Source: Puccinia triticina (Eukaryota; Basidiomycota; Pucciniomycetes; Pucciniales; Pucciniaceae). From it: 64,000 bases of DNA. Location: positions 5,043,001 to 5,107,000 of the forward strand of contig NC_070563.1 in the NCBI RefSeq assembly GCF_026914185.1. The letters are read 5' to 3'. Numbering within the stretch: the stretch's first letter is position 1; every line of letters begins with the position of its first letter. Made by a program: the position numbers and the translations under genes. The notes beneath the pieces were generated by a model. It was not told the DNA's origin and made no database searches. It worked only from the letters and a program-made list of their open reading frames with translations. This document shows, in pieces, positions 23,101 to 35,138 of this stretch.

Positions 23101-23463
23101 GGCCGGCTTACTGCAATCAAAATATCTGGGCAGATTTTCCATGTGGGTCACATTCGGTTTGCTGTCTGAGTCTTCACCGTTCAACTCCTGCGCGTTACGA
23201 CTAAGGGCAAGGGTGGCGAACGGTTCCACTAGAACATCGTCATTGACAACCTCTGGTTGAGGAGTTTGGCTTTTTGCTGCACTAGGTTGATGAGGAGCGC
23301 CTAGACAAAACATGATAAGTCTAATCAAACTGAGGATCATAAAAGCAGCACAATTACTTACGAGTTGTTGTTGTTGATACCATACGCCTGTTTCGTTCCT
23401 CCCACAAGAGATGTGCTTTTCGAGTTGCGCAACTAACATGTTGACCAGGTTTGATGACACCAT
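20176..23463 (-). CDS. tnp2-type (CACTA) transposase
   Basis: Exons 23029-20945 and 20882-20176 join in phase over a 62-bp intron, and an upstream exon (23463-23112) joins in phase over an 82-bp intron. A further 5' exon may end in an acceptor near 23572. A canonical-looking 61-bp intron near 23301-23361 does not close phase, so that stretch may simply be read. Family blocks are a Cys motif CPRCFAMYP with later CGADLF, then LDGINPFGSRQSGKHVLV, GIAPGPKEPLLEQTNWIL, RRGLGFAGHNARLMCSYC, YHVVDAMHNLLLGILKWH, and a C-terminal PNHHMAFHLSDCLEKYGP region. It would bind the terminal repeats and cut and paste the element. No stop interrupts the core. Confidence 0.8.
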
Positions 23464-23951
23464 TATCGGAATGAGTTTGATCTGAGCATCCCTGACTGAT
23501 ACAGGTGCAAAGTACCTTCGAATGACTGGGCATGCTGGTGAGATGGAAGGCCGCCTGTGAGGATATCTACATAAATCAAATGAAAGAGTGCTGGGTTAGG
23601 AGAGGCGGTGCAGACATAGTTTCGCGGTTTTACCTTTGTAAAGAAACATGTAACACAACAATAATCAACATTTCAAAGGTGCGCGTCACCATCCTTGTTT
23701 AGCACGGGGCGGAAGTTTTCCAAAAAAATGTGACCGCAGTGACCCGTTGGTAAATTCAAATGAAAACAAATCACCATTCTATGTAAGTACATATCTGAGT
23801 CACCTGTGATTCATTTCAAACTGAGTACAATTTTTTATCATTTCTAAGAAATATTTAAATTCAAGCGTATTGGACAATGAAATGTATAGCCGAGGTATGT
23901 ACTTAAAAACAGTTTAACTTGACAAGTAACAAGCCTTGTATCAGATTGTAA

Positions 23952-26900
23952 TCAATGTAATATTTTCTCAATTAAATCAACATAGTAGCCAAGCGGAGGT
24001 CCGTCAATTTTGCTGTTAAGTTCTTGCAGTTTGTAGGTTGATAGTGTTAGTAGCCATGATTCATCGTAAAAGATGTTTGGGAGGCCTTCTTTGTGAGGCA
24101 TGCTGCTGATCTTAGGGTTCTGGGGACGTTGTCGTACTCGTGGCGGCGGAGAATTGGATTTTTGGGTGGCATACTCAATCCGGCGGGCCCTCAATCAATC
24201 CAAGCCAACCATAATGCGTTTGACATGTTGGCTTCGCCAAGGTAGTTTGTGAAAGACAGCCTGCATTGGTAATCCCCGGCGCACAAGAGATGGATCTGCC
24301 TCATCGTCCGTCTCGTCATCGCTGCAACATTGTTCGATGATTGGAACCAATCCAATTAAAGATGGATGCAACAATACCTCCTCCAGACGCCATTGTTTTA
24401 ACTGTCAAGCAAAAAGGTAAGCTTGAGATACAAATGACACGGTTTATTATCAAGAAAACTTACTGTTGCAAGGCGGGTGTTTTTTTGCTTTCTCTTTTGG
24501 CGTGCAGCCAATTCCTCGGGTGAAAATTCCTTCCTTTCACGGTACCTGCATCAATTTTGGTTGATGTTAAAGATCTGCAAGTTTGTTTCAAAGGATGGAA
24601 AAGGGTACTAACGTTCTCATGAGCTGGCACTGGATGTGTATTCTGAAGTATTCTTTGATTTTGGCTTCATCACAAAGCTCCTCAGTCAATGGGTCATATT
24701 CTCCACTTCTGACCACTTGCATAAAAGTGTTCCTAGCTAAATCCCAAAGAAACCGATTCACAGAACTACTTATTGCTTTTGAAAGATCTGGCCAGAAAGA
24801 TTTCACGCCTGCTCTGCGCATTGCACGCCATATAATACTGAGGGCTTGCGGGCTTGCTCTAGAATGCCCGGGCCCATCACGGTAGGGGAAGCAGGGGTCA
24901 AAATCTTCGTCCGTATCCATGGCGGAAGAATCGGGAATGGGGTCGGGTTCCCCATCTGATTCTTCATCTGAAGAATCTGCAAGGCTTTGTCTAATCCACG
25001 CGCGGCGCTCTTCTGCAGTGGCAGGAGGGGGAAAATCACCTGTCTCGGCACAGCGTCCAAACATCGTGGCACAATGTTGCCGCACATATTCCTAGTGAGA
25101 TAGCAGTCAGTTGGATGTTATGATTGAGCTTAAATTCTGGGCCAAACTTACTTGAATTTCACAATTTTGTGCCCCCCCTTGTGAACGGGTAGTTGGGGTA
25201 TCAACGTCCATATTATCAGATATAGGTTGAGACCGAGAACGTCCAGAAACACGGGTTGCAGGGTTTCTTGATGAAGGTGGGGCCTGAGTGTTAGCACCAC
25301 CTTCAAGAGGCAAGGCTGCAATAGTACTGTTAAGGCTGGTGAAGCCTTTGGCAATTGTTCTCATTGCATTCAGCGACGCGGTTCCTATTTGGATTGAAGT
25401 CTGCGCAAGCGAGTGGAGTGAAGAAACAATAGATTCAAGATTGGGCTGAGTGGGCTGAGAGCTAGCAACTTGTTTGTCATCCCTGTGCGACATCAAGACA
25501 TCCGAGGCCCAGCTAGAAACTTGGTCGGGGAAGGGGTTGGGTCTGGAAGCCAAAACTGTCTCTCGGGCGGGCTCGGGTCCGGAAGCAGAAATTGGGTTTT
25601 GGGCGGGCTCGGGTCTGGAAGCAGAAACTGGGTGTCGGACGGGCTCGGGTCTGGGACAAGCAACTGGGGTTCCGATGGACTCGGCTCTGGATGTAGGAAC
25701 TGGGTCTTTGATGGGCTTGGGTCTGGAAGCAGAGATGACAGAAGTTGATTGTGCTAGCTCGGTAGGTTGAGCTGCGGTAGGATTGAGTGGTTGTATGGGA
25801 ATTGTGCCGCAATTATCCATGTCAATCAAAGGGATATCTTCGGTAGTTTCATTGAGTGGGAGACCAGCAGCCGTCGATTGCGCTTCTACAGATGGCTGGT
25901 TTCCAACGGCAGTAAGAGAAGCTTGGGCAGGTTGTCGCCTGAGGTGGTATCAAGGAGAATTGCACTGCTTTTCGGCGTAGAGGAGTTTGTACTTTGCAAG
26001 CAATACCGTCTTAGAGTCCACAGACTTGTATTCAACGCCATTCTCTTTCAGTTTGGGTCTAATCTGCGCTGCTGTTATCTTACCTTCCGGATCTAGCACA
26101 GGCAAGAGTTATCAGTCATATTATCAGATTCAGGGCAGTTTAGTGTGCTTACCAGGCCAATCAGAAATATCGTCCGTGTCGCTATCAGCTGTGTCTGGAC
26201 GAGTGTCAGTTGCGGCGGCGCTATTGGAATTGCAGGCAGGAGCAGGTGGTAGAGAGGCTGGTATAGCTGCGGGGGGAGGTGCATTTGTGGTGGGATGTAC
26301 AATTGCGGCGGGAGATACATCTACACCTCGAGATACAGGCCGTCTGTCATCATCATGATCCGAGTCTTCAATGATCAGGCGTTTCTTGGTTCTATTGCCA
26401 ATTTTCACAGGTGGAGGTGTCATGTTTCGCGGGTTAGCCGTCGTGGAGAGTGTTGTGCCTTGGGGGAGCGCGACGGATGGCGTTTTCAAATGATTTGTTT
26501 CCAGTGATTGGTTTGGAGCGGGGGTGGAAGGCGCTGAGTCTCTCGAGGATGGTTCCATTAAGAGCTGGCTCGCTGATGATGGCTCAATAGAAACGTTGAG
26601 AGTTTTGTTGGATTCAGAAGACTGCGGTACAGGCTCAGCAGCTGTGGCGACTGGGATGACAGGGTTTTCTGGTGATGGTAAAGGTGCACCTACTCCCTGA
26701 GCAGCCACTTCAACCGTTAGCAATTGGTTGGGCAAAGCCGAGTCCAATAATTCAGACGTGCTACCGGGGGCGGAAAAAATGCTATCAGTCGAACTAGGTG
26801 GAAGGTATTCCAAAGAAGATTGAGGCAATTGGTCGAATCCAGGCGATGATGGATCAGTTAAAACTGGAACTGTATCGTGAGTAGGTATATTGTTTCTGGG

Positions 26901-29384
26901 ATCTTGTGGCTGAACAAAGTATGAAGCAGCTTGTTTGGTCTCTACGACGGAATCTTCAGCAAACGAAGGAATATGCAAGATACCAGCGGGAGTGTCATTT
27001 TCGGGATCTACCGTATTGTGAATAGGTAAGTTATTTCTTGGATCTTGTGGTCCAACGGATATTAAAGCAGCTTGGGCGGTCTCTGCGAGGGAATCTTCGG
27101 CAAACAAAGGAGGCAAGATACCAGCCGGAGTGTCCGCGGGAGACAATGTATCGGGATCTGGTGGCTGAATGGTATCTGAAGCAAGTTGTACGGTCTCAAC
27201 GGAATCTTTGTCTGGCGAAGGAGGCAAGATCCCAGATGAAGTGTTGTTTTCGGGACCTTGTGCGGATACTGAAGCAGCTTGGTTGGTCTCTGCGACGGAA
27301 TCTTTGGCAGACGAAGGAAGCAAGATACCAGCGGGAGTGTCCGAGTCCAATAATTCAGACGTGCTATTGGGGGCGGAAAAAATGCTATCAGTCGAACTAG
27401 GTGGAAGGTATTCCAAAGAAGATTGAGACAATTGGTTGAATCCAGGCAATGATGGATCAGTTAAAACTGGAACTGTATCGTGAGTAGGTATATTGTTTCT
27501 GGGATCTTGTGGCCGAACAAAGTATGAAGCAGCTTGTTTGGTCTCTACGACGGAATCTTCAGCAGACAAAGGAATATGCAAGATACCAGCGGGAGTGTCG
27601 TTTTCGGGATCTACCGTATCGTGAATAGGTAAGTTGTTTCTTGGATCTTGTGGTCCAACGGATATTGAAGCAGCTTGGTTGGTCTCTGCGATGAAATCTT
27701 TGGCAAATGAAGTAGGCAAGATACCAGCCGGAGTGTTGTTTTCGGGATCTTGTGACCAAACGAAAACTGAATCAAGTTGTACGGTCTCTGAGACGGGAGG
27801 TTTGTCAGACAAAGGGTATTTCTCGGGGACCTCTTCAACTAACGCGGGAGACAATATACCGGTGGAGGTGTTGTTTGTGGGGGCTTGAGGGAGAAGAGAT
27901 ATTCGTGCGCGAGCAATGTCACCTTGATCAGTAGGTTTTGGGATGGTGATCGACTGGTCGAGAAACTCAATAGTGGAACTGAGGGGCTGTGTACTGGTGA
28001 GGGAAGCCAAGTCGGGGTTATTTAAATCTTGAGGACCATCTGATTGCAAAAGTAACAACACAAAGGATTAGACTAATGAAGCCAACCAACGTTTCAAATA
28101 GCTATTTACGTACACAGAATCAGTGCTGAGGATGTTGAAGAAGCTTCTTTTGTGCCTTGTTGGCCATGTTCAGATACGGGGTTGCTGAGCGGAGTCTTTT
28201 CTTTGTCCAAGGGAATGTTGAAGTTGGAATCTTTGCTAAGTAAAAATAGCGGCTCTTGTCCCAATAGGTCAAGTCCGAAATCAGATAAAGGAATCATTTC
28301 TAAAAGGGGGTTGAGTTGCGCGTGCGACTCAGCCTTTGAGATGTCGCCGTTTTTGTTGTAGTCTATCAAAGGAAAGCTGCCGATGGAGTCCGATAAGTCA
28401 ATCAAAGGCACAGATACCAAAGTTTGCGGATTCCCAATGCTGGTTGGGTGATTTTCTTGAATTGCGGCAGGCTTAAGTTTTGATCGTCGCTTCCTGATCC
28501 ACTTCGGTCGTTGTTGTACTGGAACGGCCTTTGCAACGCTAGGTCGTTTGATACTGTAATCTTTATCCTTCATTATCACACCAGTTGACATATTGAGAAT
28601 CAGCGTCGGTTTGAGGTCGAGAGACGAAATACACAAAACATACATGGCAGATGGTGTGGGGGTTATTTCCGTCAATTGTGTGTTTTTCTGCTTTGGCCGG
28701 TGCCTCACTGCAAAGTACCGCACTCGCTTCCGCGTGAGCCCTTGCAATCCTGGTCGAGCGCCTGACTGGTGGCCCGGGCGTATTAACAGCTGGTTTCTTG
28801 GCTCGCTTCTTGGTGAACCTTTGAGCGCGCACAAACAGTGGTTTACTGTTATCCTTCTCAACACAACGTCGCTTCCGAGCAGTCCATTTTTCAATCACCG
28901 CGCCCCGCTCTTCAGAAAAGTTTGTAGTGTCAGGCGAATGCAAAAAAAAAACTTGATTGATTATGCTTACTTGACTTGTTTTTGCTAGTGCTTGGTTGTT
29001 TTGAATCCTGTTTGTGTCCTTGAACCCGTGTCTTCAGGCAGTTGTACAGTTGCTCCAGGACAGTGCGTCAAACGCTTGCTTTGTATTCAATACTGTTTTC
29101 CGCAAGGATGTGCTTGAGACCAGGTACGTTCAGATCCAATGCGGCTGTTTCAATCTATTTGTGAGCCCAGAATCCCCAAGAATTGCGAAATTTTTATAAA
29201 TTATCTTACCTGGCCATTCAAATTGTTGTTCTGGCGGGCAAGTGCGGTCGGCCAAGTGTTGGTGGTAAAGGTTGACAAGACGCGGGCGAGTGCAGTTGAC
29301 GGGAAATGGCACTTGGTTAAGTTTGAGATAATGTCTCAACTGTGTCACTGTGAAGATGGATGGATCTACACGCGTTGAATACAT
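23952..29384 (-). pseudogene. Large CACTA cargo gene with repeated HeH/LEM-like motifs, nine exons
   Basis: Nine exons (29384-29210, 29144-28971, 28909-28644, 28567-28114, 28039-26153, 26092-25152, 25091-24613, 24545-24464, 24401-23952) join in phase at every junction, giving about 1,635 codons. Exon 1 has an HeH/LEM or SAP-like motif (TVTQLRHYLKLNQVPFPV ... LVNLYHQHL). Exon 2 has a second (LKHILAENSIEYKASV) and exon 6 a third (ITAAQIRPKLKENGVEYK ... LLAKYKLLYAE). Motifs two and three both follow a splice junction after WP. A basic segment (RFTKKRAKKP, RRSTRIARAH) and a long repeated acidic/Ser-Thr region lie between. Three in-frame TGA codons (29068, 25950, 24195) fit CGA decay. DNA or chromatin binding is inferred. 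Confidence 0.65.
26739..27663 (-). repeat. In-frame 603-bp-spaced coding duplication
   Basis: About 300 bp starting near 26739 recurs from near 27342 at high identity, an offset of 603 bp or 201 codons. Shorter repeats encoding DPENDTPAGIL, AETNQAASISVGPQDPRNN and related phrases fill the same exon. The duplication keeps frame, consistent with past selection on the protein. Confidence 0.75.
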
Positions 29385-31190
29385 GTAGATACAGAAGTGT
29401 TTAATTCACACGGAAAGTTGGTAAATTCAATATTCATAACTTTTATGCAATGGGCGGGGCATTTGAAATTCGACGTTATCAACTGTTGATTCACACTTAC
29501 CGCTTGGCCAGCTTTTGGTGTTCTGTCTGCGCGGGTCACAAATGGTGCTTGGGTCCATTGTTGGCTAGCTGAATTCACAAATCTGGAAATTTCAACTACC
29601 GGTGATTTGTGGAACCTGGGGAACAGCTGAAGAACGTAAATTATGTAGGCTTAGCTTTATTCGCGGTTATGCAGCAGCTCACATGTGCAAGTCAAGTGCA
29701 GGAGGATGACGGGAAGAATTTGGACGTGTTTGTGCAGCGGGCTTTCACCGCTACATGTACATATCCATATCATGTAGATTCAGATTAATATGTCACCGAT
29801 GTGTACTATTTCATACAGTGTACTATTTCGTAAATATTTCCCTCCTCTTGGTGTTCCCAGCACCTTGCACCAAGATGGTGAGGTCCAACCCGGCCAGCCT
29901 GATGGAAGTGCTGGCAGCCGGAAGTATAGCAAAAGAGAGCAAATTATGTACCCCCGCCACAGGCGTTGGACGCCGATTAACAGATGTATTTAACATTGAT
30001 GTATGCATGTACGACGCTTGTTCCGCTGCATACATGTATTTACATAAATATTTATGTATTGACATGCAGGAAGCATGTCGGCGGTCGCGGGCCAGCACGG
30101 GCCCTGGGTCACTATGCAAATGTATACATTGTATATGGATACGCAATGTTTTTCATTCAATGAATGTTTTTGTGATATCTACTGGAACTGTGATAAATCC
30201 TTGCCTAATGCCGGCATCAGAGTACAGTCTGACTTGAACTCATCCGGTCGGTGGTCGATTTGAAACGCTTCCAAAGGGCCCAATACGGATGGATCCCTTG
30301 ACATGAAGAGTAAGCCTCGTTTCTTCTAGTCTATCTCATATGTACTTACATATGTATTATGTACTGACTTGTCTTGTTGCAATTCGCGTCAATATTCAAG
30401 ATGGCAACCAGACCAGGATTGCAAGTGCGGGCCCCTATCTATACACAGACGTGCCGGCTGTAATCCAATCACCGAAGCGCTTCGAACGGAAAGGGCTCAA
30501 TACAAATCGGGATCTGTATAACTGCTTGACAAGACAAGTAAGCCCACAATTCTTCTAGTCAATCTGATACACGTATACACCACACCGGATCCATCGACTT
30601 TGTTCTAATTTGCGTTGATCTTCAAGGTGGCAGCCAAACCAGATCAGCAAAAGCCAATATCCATACAGACGTGCATACACAAAGGGAATAGAATCATCGT
30701 TTGGAAACCGAAAGAAAAGAGATCTGAATTGCTAAAAGGTGAGTCCTCTTATCCTCCTTGACGTTTGCAGTGCATCAATGTAGCATCTTTATATGCCCAT
30801 TTAATCACGTACACTTCTTTCTGGAATGTTCGCACGGATTTGGTCTGTAACCTGGCCTTTGAAGATGACAAGCTATGTACAACATACATAGCAGCCCGAT
30901 GAATTGACCGAAGCAAAGATCGTGGGTTGACCTCACCAACACCGCGATATCTATACACTCATCACAAGTGGTATGTCCGTCTGGTCGACACTTTTGGTAA
31001 CCAAACAAATCATTGCTTTGAAGTGCAGCTCCGAACCATCCATATAATGCGGCTACTCCCCTCCGTGCCGGCCAGAAAAACTAGCAAAAGCGTTGAATTC
31101 CTTAAGTACTTTGCATCCATCAACTCAAACTCTTCATCCACATCCCCACAGGTATCTGCACAACCCGCGCAATCCCTCCATCTTTTCGCT
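29385..31190. promoter_or_regulatory. Divergent intergenic region between the two large CACTA cargo genes
   Basis: The region separates the minus HeH gene (ATG at 29384) from the plus gene (ATG at 31191), so promoters for both should lie here. It is rich in tacatgta / catatgta palindromes (29750-30070, 30330-30360). Segments near 30411-30540 and 30625-30738 are similar, each between a tcaag acceptor and a gtaag/gtgag donor. They look like duplicated leader exons of the plus gene, and a third related copy lies near 30240-30310. Coding status is uncertain. Confidence 0.35.
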
Positions 31191-32394
31191 ATGAATGCCC
31201 AAATCTTCAACCCAAACGCATCTCATGTCACCAAGGCGGATTTGATAGATTTTCTCTATAGATCTGACCCTCACGTGTTTCTCCCAACGTCAATCACGAA
31301 GGATGGACTTATTGCACTGGTGCAAGAGCGACTTAACTTAAGTTTGTGCCATCATGCGTCCATGTCCAGTATCTCCCCTCGCCAGATGTCTAATCAAGTT
31401 TTTGCTGTATCTGTAGCTCGTTTGACCCCACCCGCAGGTCGTGGTATGCGACACCGTGGCAACCCTCCTGACCCACCCGCGCCAGTTACTGTACGCGCGA
31501 CTCGCCGCAGGTCAGTCCCCGGCAACCCCACTGTGGTTACCAGCTTGCCCAGAGCACCACGCAGATCAACTCCCGCGGTGGGTACTGTTGTGGTGAATCC
31601 CATAGAGAGAGATACGGCCAACCAGCGAGGTGATTTTCCGATAGATTTTTTTGTACACTTGGCTGTCCTTGTTGAACATTATTCCCGCTTTTTCGGATTT
31701 GCTAGCTCCTGCGGAAAGCCTGATGACTTCTGCGGCGGGTCCTACGGTCAATGATGAAGGTACTTAACTACTTTTTATATACGCGTTTGCCAGTCATTAT
31801 CTGACATCATTAACTTTTTTTTTTTGGCACCTATGTAGGTGCCGTCAAAAACGTTGTCACCCCCGTGGCGGGTACTCCTGTTGAAGTACACACGGCTGAT
31901 GATCAAGGTAATTGATTTCATGAACTATTTTCTTTGCGCGTTTGAATAACCTCCTCTAACGGTCTGGCCCTTGGTTGCCGTCCCTAGGACCCGTCTAAAA
32001 CCCCATCGCGAGCACGGAATTAGCCAGTGCTACGTCGCCTGCCAGATGCCCCTCTGTGGAAAGCTCTATCCCCAGGCCCAGGACTCCAACATTTGCTGAA
32101 GTTGTCCAAAAACCCCGAAACGGTTTAGGTAGGTAAATCTACATTGCTACCAACTATCACCTACAAGCTCACCCGTAAGCTGACATTCTAAAAATCCGCA
32201 GGACCAATTGCGTCAAATTCTGACACTTTGCAGATTTCTAACGATGTTCAGCTTCAAGCAGGTAGTACTTTGAGCAAGCAAACTGATGTCAAAGGAAAGA
32301 ATTCTGAACGTAGGTCAAAACTCCCAATTTATACTCTAAACCGTAAGCTCCCATCAGCTGACATGATGCGTAAATTTCTATAAGCCCTCCCTCC

Positions 32395-32846
32395 CAAGGC
32401 TGGTGCTTCAAAGATTGTTGCTGTCAAGTTCGCCCCGGATAGCACTCCGGCCGTGATTAATGCCAGAGGCAAGAAATCTAAACGTAAGCCAAACCTGCCC
32501 AACCGAGTGTTACTATTGCACGGATTGCTTGCTGACAAGATGCAATTCATAGAACTACCTCCCCCAAAGGCTGGTACTTCAAACGTTGTTCTGGTCAATG
32601 AGTTTAAGCTTGCCGTGGAAAGCACTCCGGCTGCGAGGCTCCATGTCAAAGTCAAGAAATCCAAACGTAAGTCCAACCTGCCGAACGGTACATTTCACAT
32701 ATTTCTCGCTGACATTATATTACAACTTGTAGAAGCACCTCCCCCTAAGGCCGGAACTCCAGTGGCTGTTCCTGCCGAGGATTTTGAGCTCACAGCGAAT
32801 AGCACTCCGGTTGCAAGGGTTGATGTTGTAGGCAAGAAATCCAAAC
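32395..32846 (+). repeat. Tandemly triplicated exon-intron unit (about 180 bp)
   Basis: Exons 32395-32483, 32553-32666 and 32733-32846 share PPKAG, a STP(A/V)(A/V) block and KKSKR at the donor (aaac|gtaag). The second and third start exactly 180 bp apart, and the introns are related too. A more diverged unit (ASNSDTLQISNDVQ ... KGKNSE) precedes them near 32203-32310. Confidence 0.75.
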
Positions 32847-32974
32847 GTAAGTCAAACCTTCCAAACTGACTGTGACAGCCACAAAAATGTCTCATAACTA
32901 TGGTTGATTATCTCGATAGGGGCTGCTGTACTCCAAAAAGCTCCCACGATCATGGACTTTAGTTGTAGAACCGC

Positions 32975-33064
32975 TGTAAGACTCAAAAGTGGTTGTGAAA
33001 CCCTTTTGCTGAATGGAGAAGGGGATGAAGGAGTTGCAAGCTCTGCCCTTCTATACTACCAGCT

Positions 33065-33098
<34 letters not shown>

Positions 33099-33772
33099 AT
33101 TAGGTGATAGGAGTGAATGCTCAAGATGAGTTTATTCGATACACTTTATAAAGATTTGTTATTGATATATAAGGGTTGTTATGAGTATAGTTGTAAGTGT
33201 TGAGAGTACAAGGTGGTGAGTGAATCACTGATGAGTAATAAACTGAGGAGCTACAAATGAGGGGGAGAGAGCCCCTTATATAGACAAATGTGAGGGATTT
33301 TAGCTCCAGGGCAGCCCCAGTGAGGGATTTTAGCTGGCCTGCGCTGTGTACAATTTATGCGAGGGGTGCATGCATGATGCAGGGAACAATGGCATGTGAT
33401 GCAATAAAACCAAACAAAAGTGGAGGTGAAAGTTCTAGAATGCGGAGAACAATGGCACAGACTGCAGTGGCAGTGCTGGATGATGTCATGCAGCTAGAAA
33501 ACAAAGGCAAAATAATATATGCAGTGGAGATACCATGGAGTAGGGAAAGGTGGCTTGAGGTGCGTGACAGGGGTCAACAGGGTGCTACAGGTTGTCCGGA
33601 GGGTCTAACTTCCAGTGCAGTGGGGCTACAGTTACACTTTCAGTGGAGACTAGGGGGTAATTTGGCCGTAGATTCCATTTCTGGGGTCCATATGGTTGGA
33701 CCATGAGGCATTCTATGACTAATTACGCAAATGAGAGAAAAACTTTTGATTTTTCCCATTTTGTATACCACA
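32975..33772 (-). repeat. 3' LTR of the Gypsy element
   Basis: It pairs with 43612-44409 and carries two copies of gtgagggattttagct (about 33289-33331), a motif shared with the other LTRs of this clade. Confidence 0.92.
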
Positions 33773-33786
33773 TTCTCCCCCAACTT
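33773..33786 (-). promoter_or_regulatory. Polypurine tract of the Gypsy element
   Basis: The plus strand reads ttctcccccaactt, i.e. AAGTTGGGGGAGAA on minus, directly abutting the 3' LTR. This is where plus-strand DNA synthesis would be primed. Confidence 0.75.
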
Positions 33787-35030
33787 ATTGTCTGTCCCCA
33801 GACAATTCGCCGTGAAAAAGTGCCCCGTTTAGATTTTTGAAAGCTTGAAAGTTGAGTTTGCACAGCTGTCATTCCAGAATTCTCAAATATTGGCTTTCTT
33901 TTGTCGCTGGAGTACCATGGAGTGAAGTTTGCACAAAAATTGGATTTTGTGATTTTTCAGGTGCTTCGTGAGCTGGAAAATTTTTCATGTCTGGGAGTCA
34001 AAGTGCTGCGCGCAGTCCGCAGCTGCGCAGTTGCGCAGCGCCGCAGCATGTGACTTCGTGTTGCCGTTGTACGTAGTTGCCGCGCTAGAGCTCCAGAGTG
34101 CGCGCGCTTGAAGCCGCGAGCCCGGATCAACGAGTATTGATTGGGGACCCGTACGCTGTTCCTGAGTAAACGGGCCATGGGCCCGGGTGCTCTGTGTTGA
34201 TCGCGCCCGCCCGTTCTGTTGTCGAGTAGTGATCGGGGGCGCGCGCTACCCGTCCAGTCTGTCTGATCCCCCTGTCTGCGATGCCGGCCGATTGTGTTTG
34301 GCTCCAACCATACCTGAGGTCCGACTCGGATCATAGATAATCCTCCCGACACATAGTTCGTTGCCCACAATTCATCAAGCTGTCTTCGCCTCCACCACCG
34401 CTAGCCTCAGGAACAAATTCAAGCTCGCTTCTGCAGTCTCGAGCTGCATGGGACCAAACTTCGCGACCTTCCGGCGTCTTCTCAATCCAAACGACCTCCA
34501 AACAACTCACAAGCCAACTTCGCCGACCACCTCCTCCATCTCCCGGGGCGGATTCCTTTGAGGCGCACTCAGTGCCTCAGAGCCAATCCGTCGATTTCGC
34601 CGCCTCCTGCCGCCGTCACCAGCCTTCAGGATTGAACTCGAGCTTGCTTCTGCGGCCTTGAGCTGCAGGAATTCGATCCCCGCTTTGTTCTTCCGGACAG
34701 CCAAAGCTGAGCCCATAAGGTATGTAATGTTATTTGTTTATATTAAGTTTATATTGCTTCAGCTGCATTGTCTTCCAGCTGAAGCCCTTTCATCCTTTAC
34801 TCAGTACGTTATGCTCCGGTTGGGATGTCCGGGTCATGACCGGCTTCATGACGGGTGCGTTTGGTTATATTACCTCGGCCATCGCCCGCCGAGCCGTGAT
34901 CAAAGGATCCAAATAATGAGGCAGGGCCCTCAAGCCTTTGTTGTCGCCAGGCAGCCAGGTAAGTCGTCTACTCGCATCCTGATTCCTGGTGATGTCCGGC
35001 CATACGGGCAAGGCTGATAGGCTCTCTGAA
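33787..35030. other. Gypsy region upstream of the antisense gene
   Basis: No complete gene. A GC-rich palindromic patch (cgcagctgcgcagttgcgca) lies near 34017-34060. Plus-strand sequence at 34560-34910 looks like a degraded or untranslated exon with candidate introns (ataag|gtatg near 34720). Confidence 0.35.
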
Positions 35031-35033
35031 GGG

Positions 35034-35040
35034 TATAAAA
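35034..35040 (+). promoter_or_regulatory. TATA box of the antisense gene in the Gypsy
   Basis: GGGTATAAAACAAG lies about 100 bp before the ATG at 35139, with a pyrimidine-rich leader between. This is the expected arrangement for a fungal Pol II gene. Confidence 0.55.
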
Positions 35041-35138
35041 CAAGCCTTCTCTCCGTTGATTCAAGTTTCCTCCCCATCATCTCCTCAGCGTCCAACCACC
35101 CTTTTGGATTAGTTCCTTCAATCCCCATTGACCCTGTT

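Noticed and set aside
25940..25970. A 27-bp intron (GTGCAATT...CTCAG) that would remove the stop at 25950
   Set aside because: Phase would close, but the length is far below the introns seen elsewhere here. A CGA-to-TGA change is simpler.
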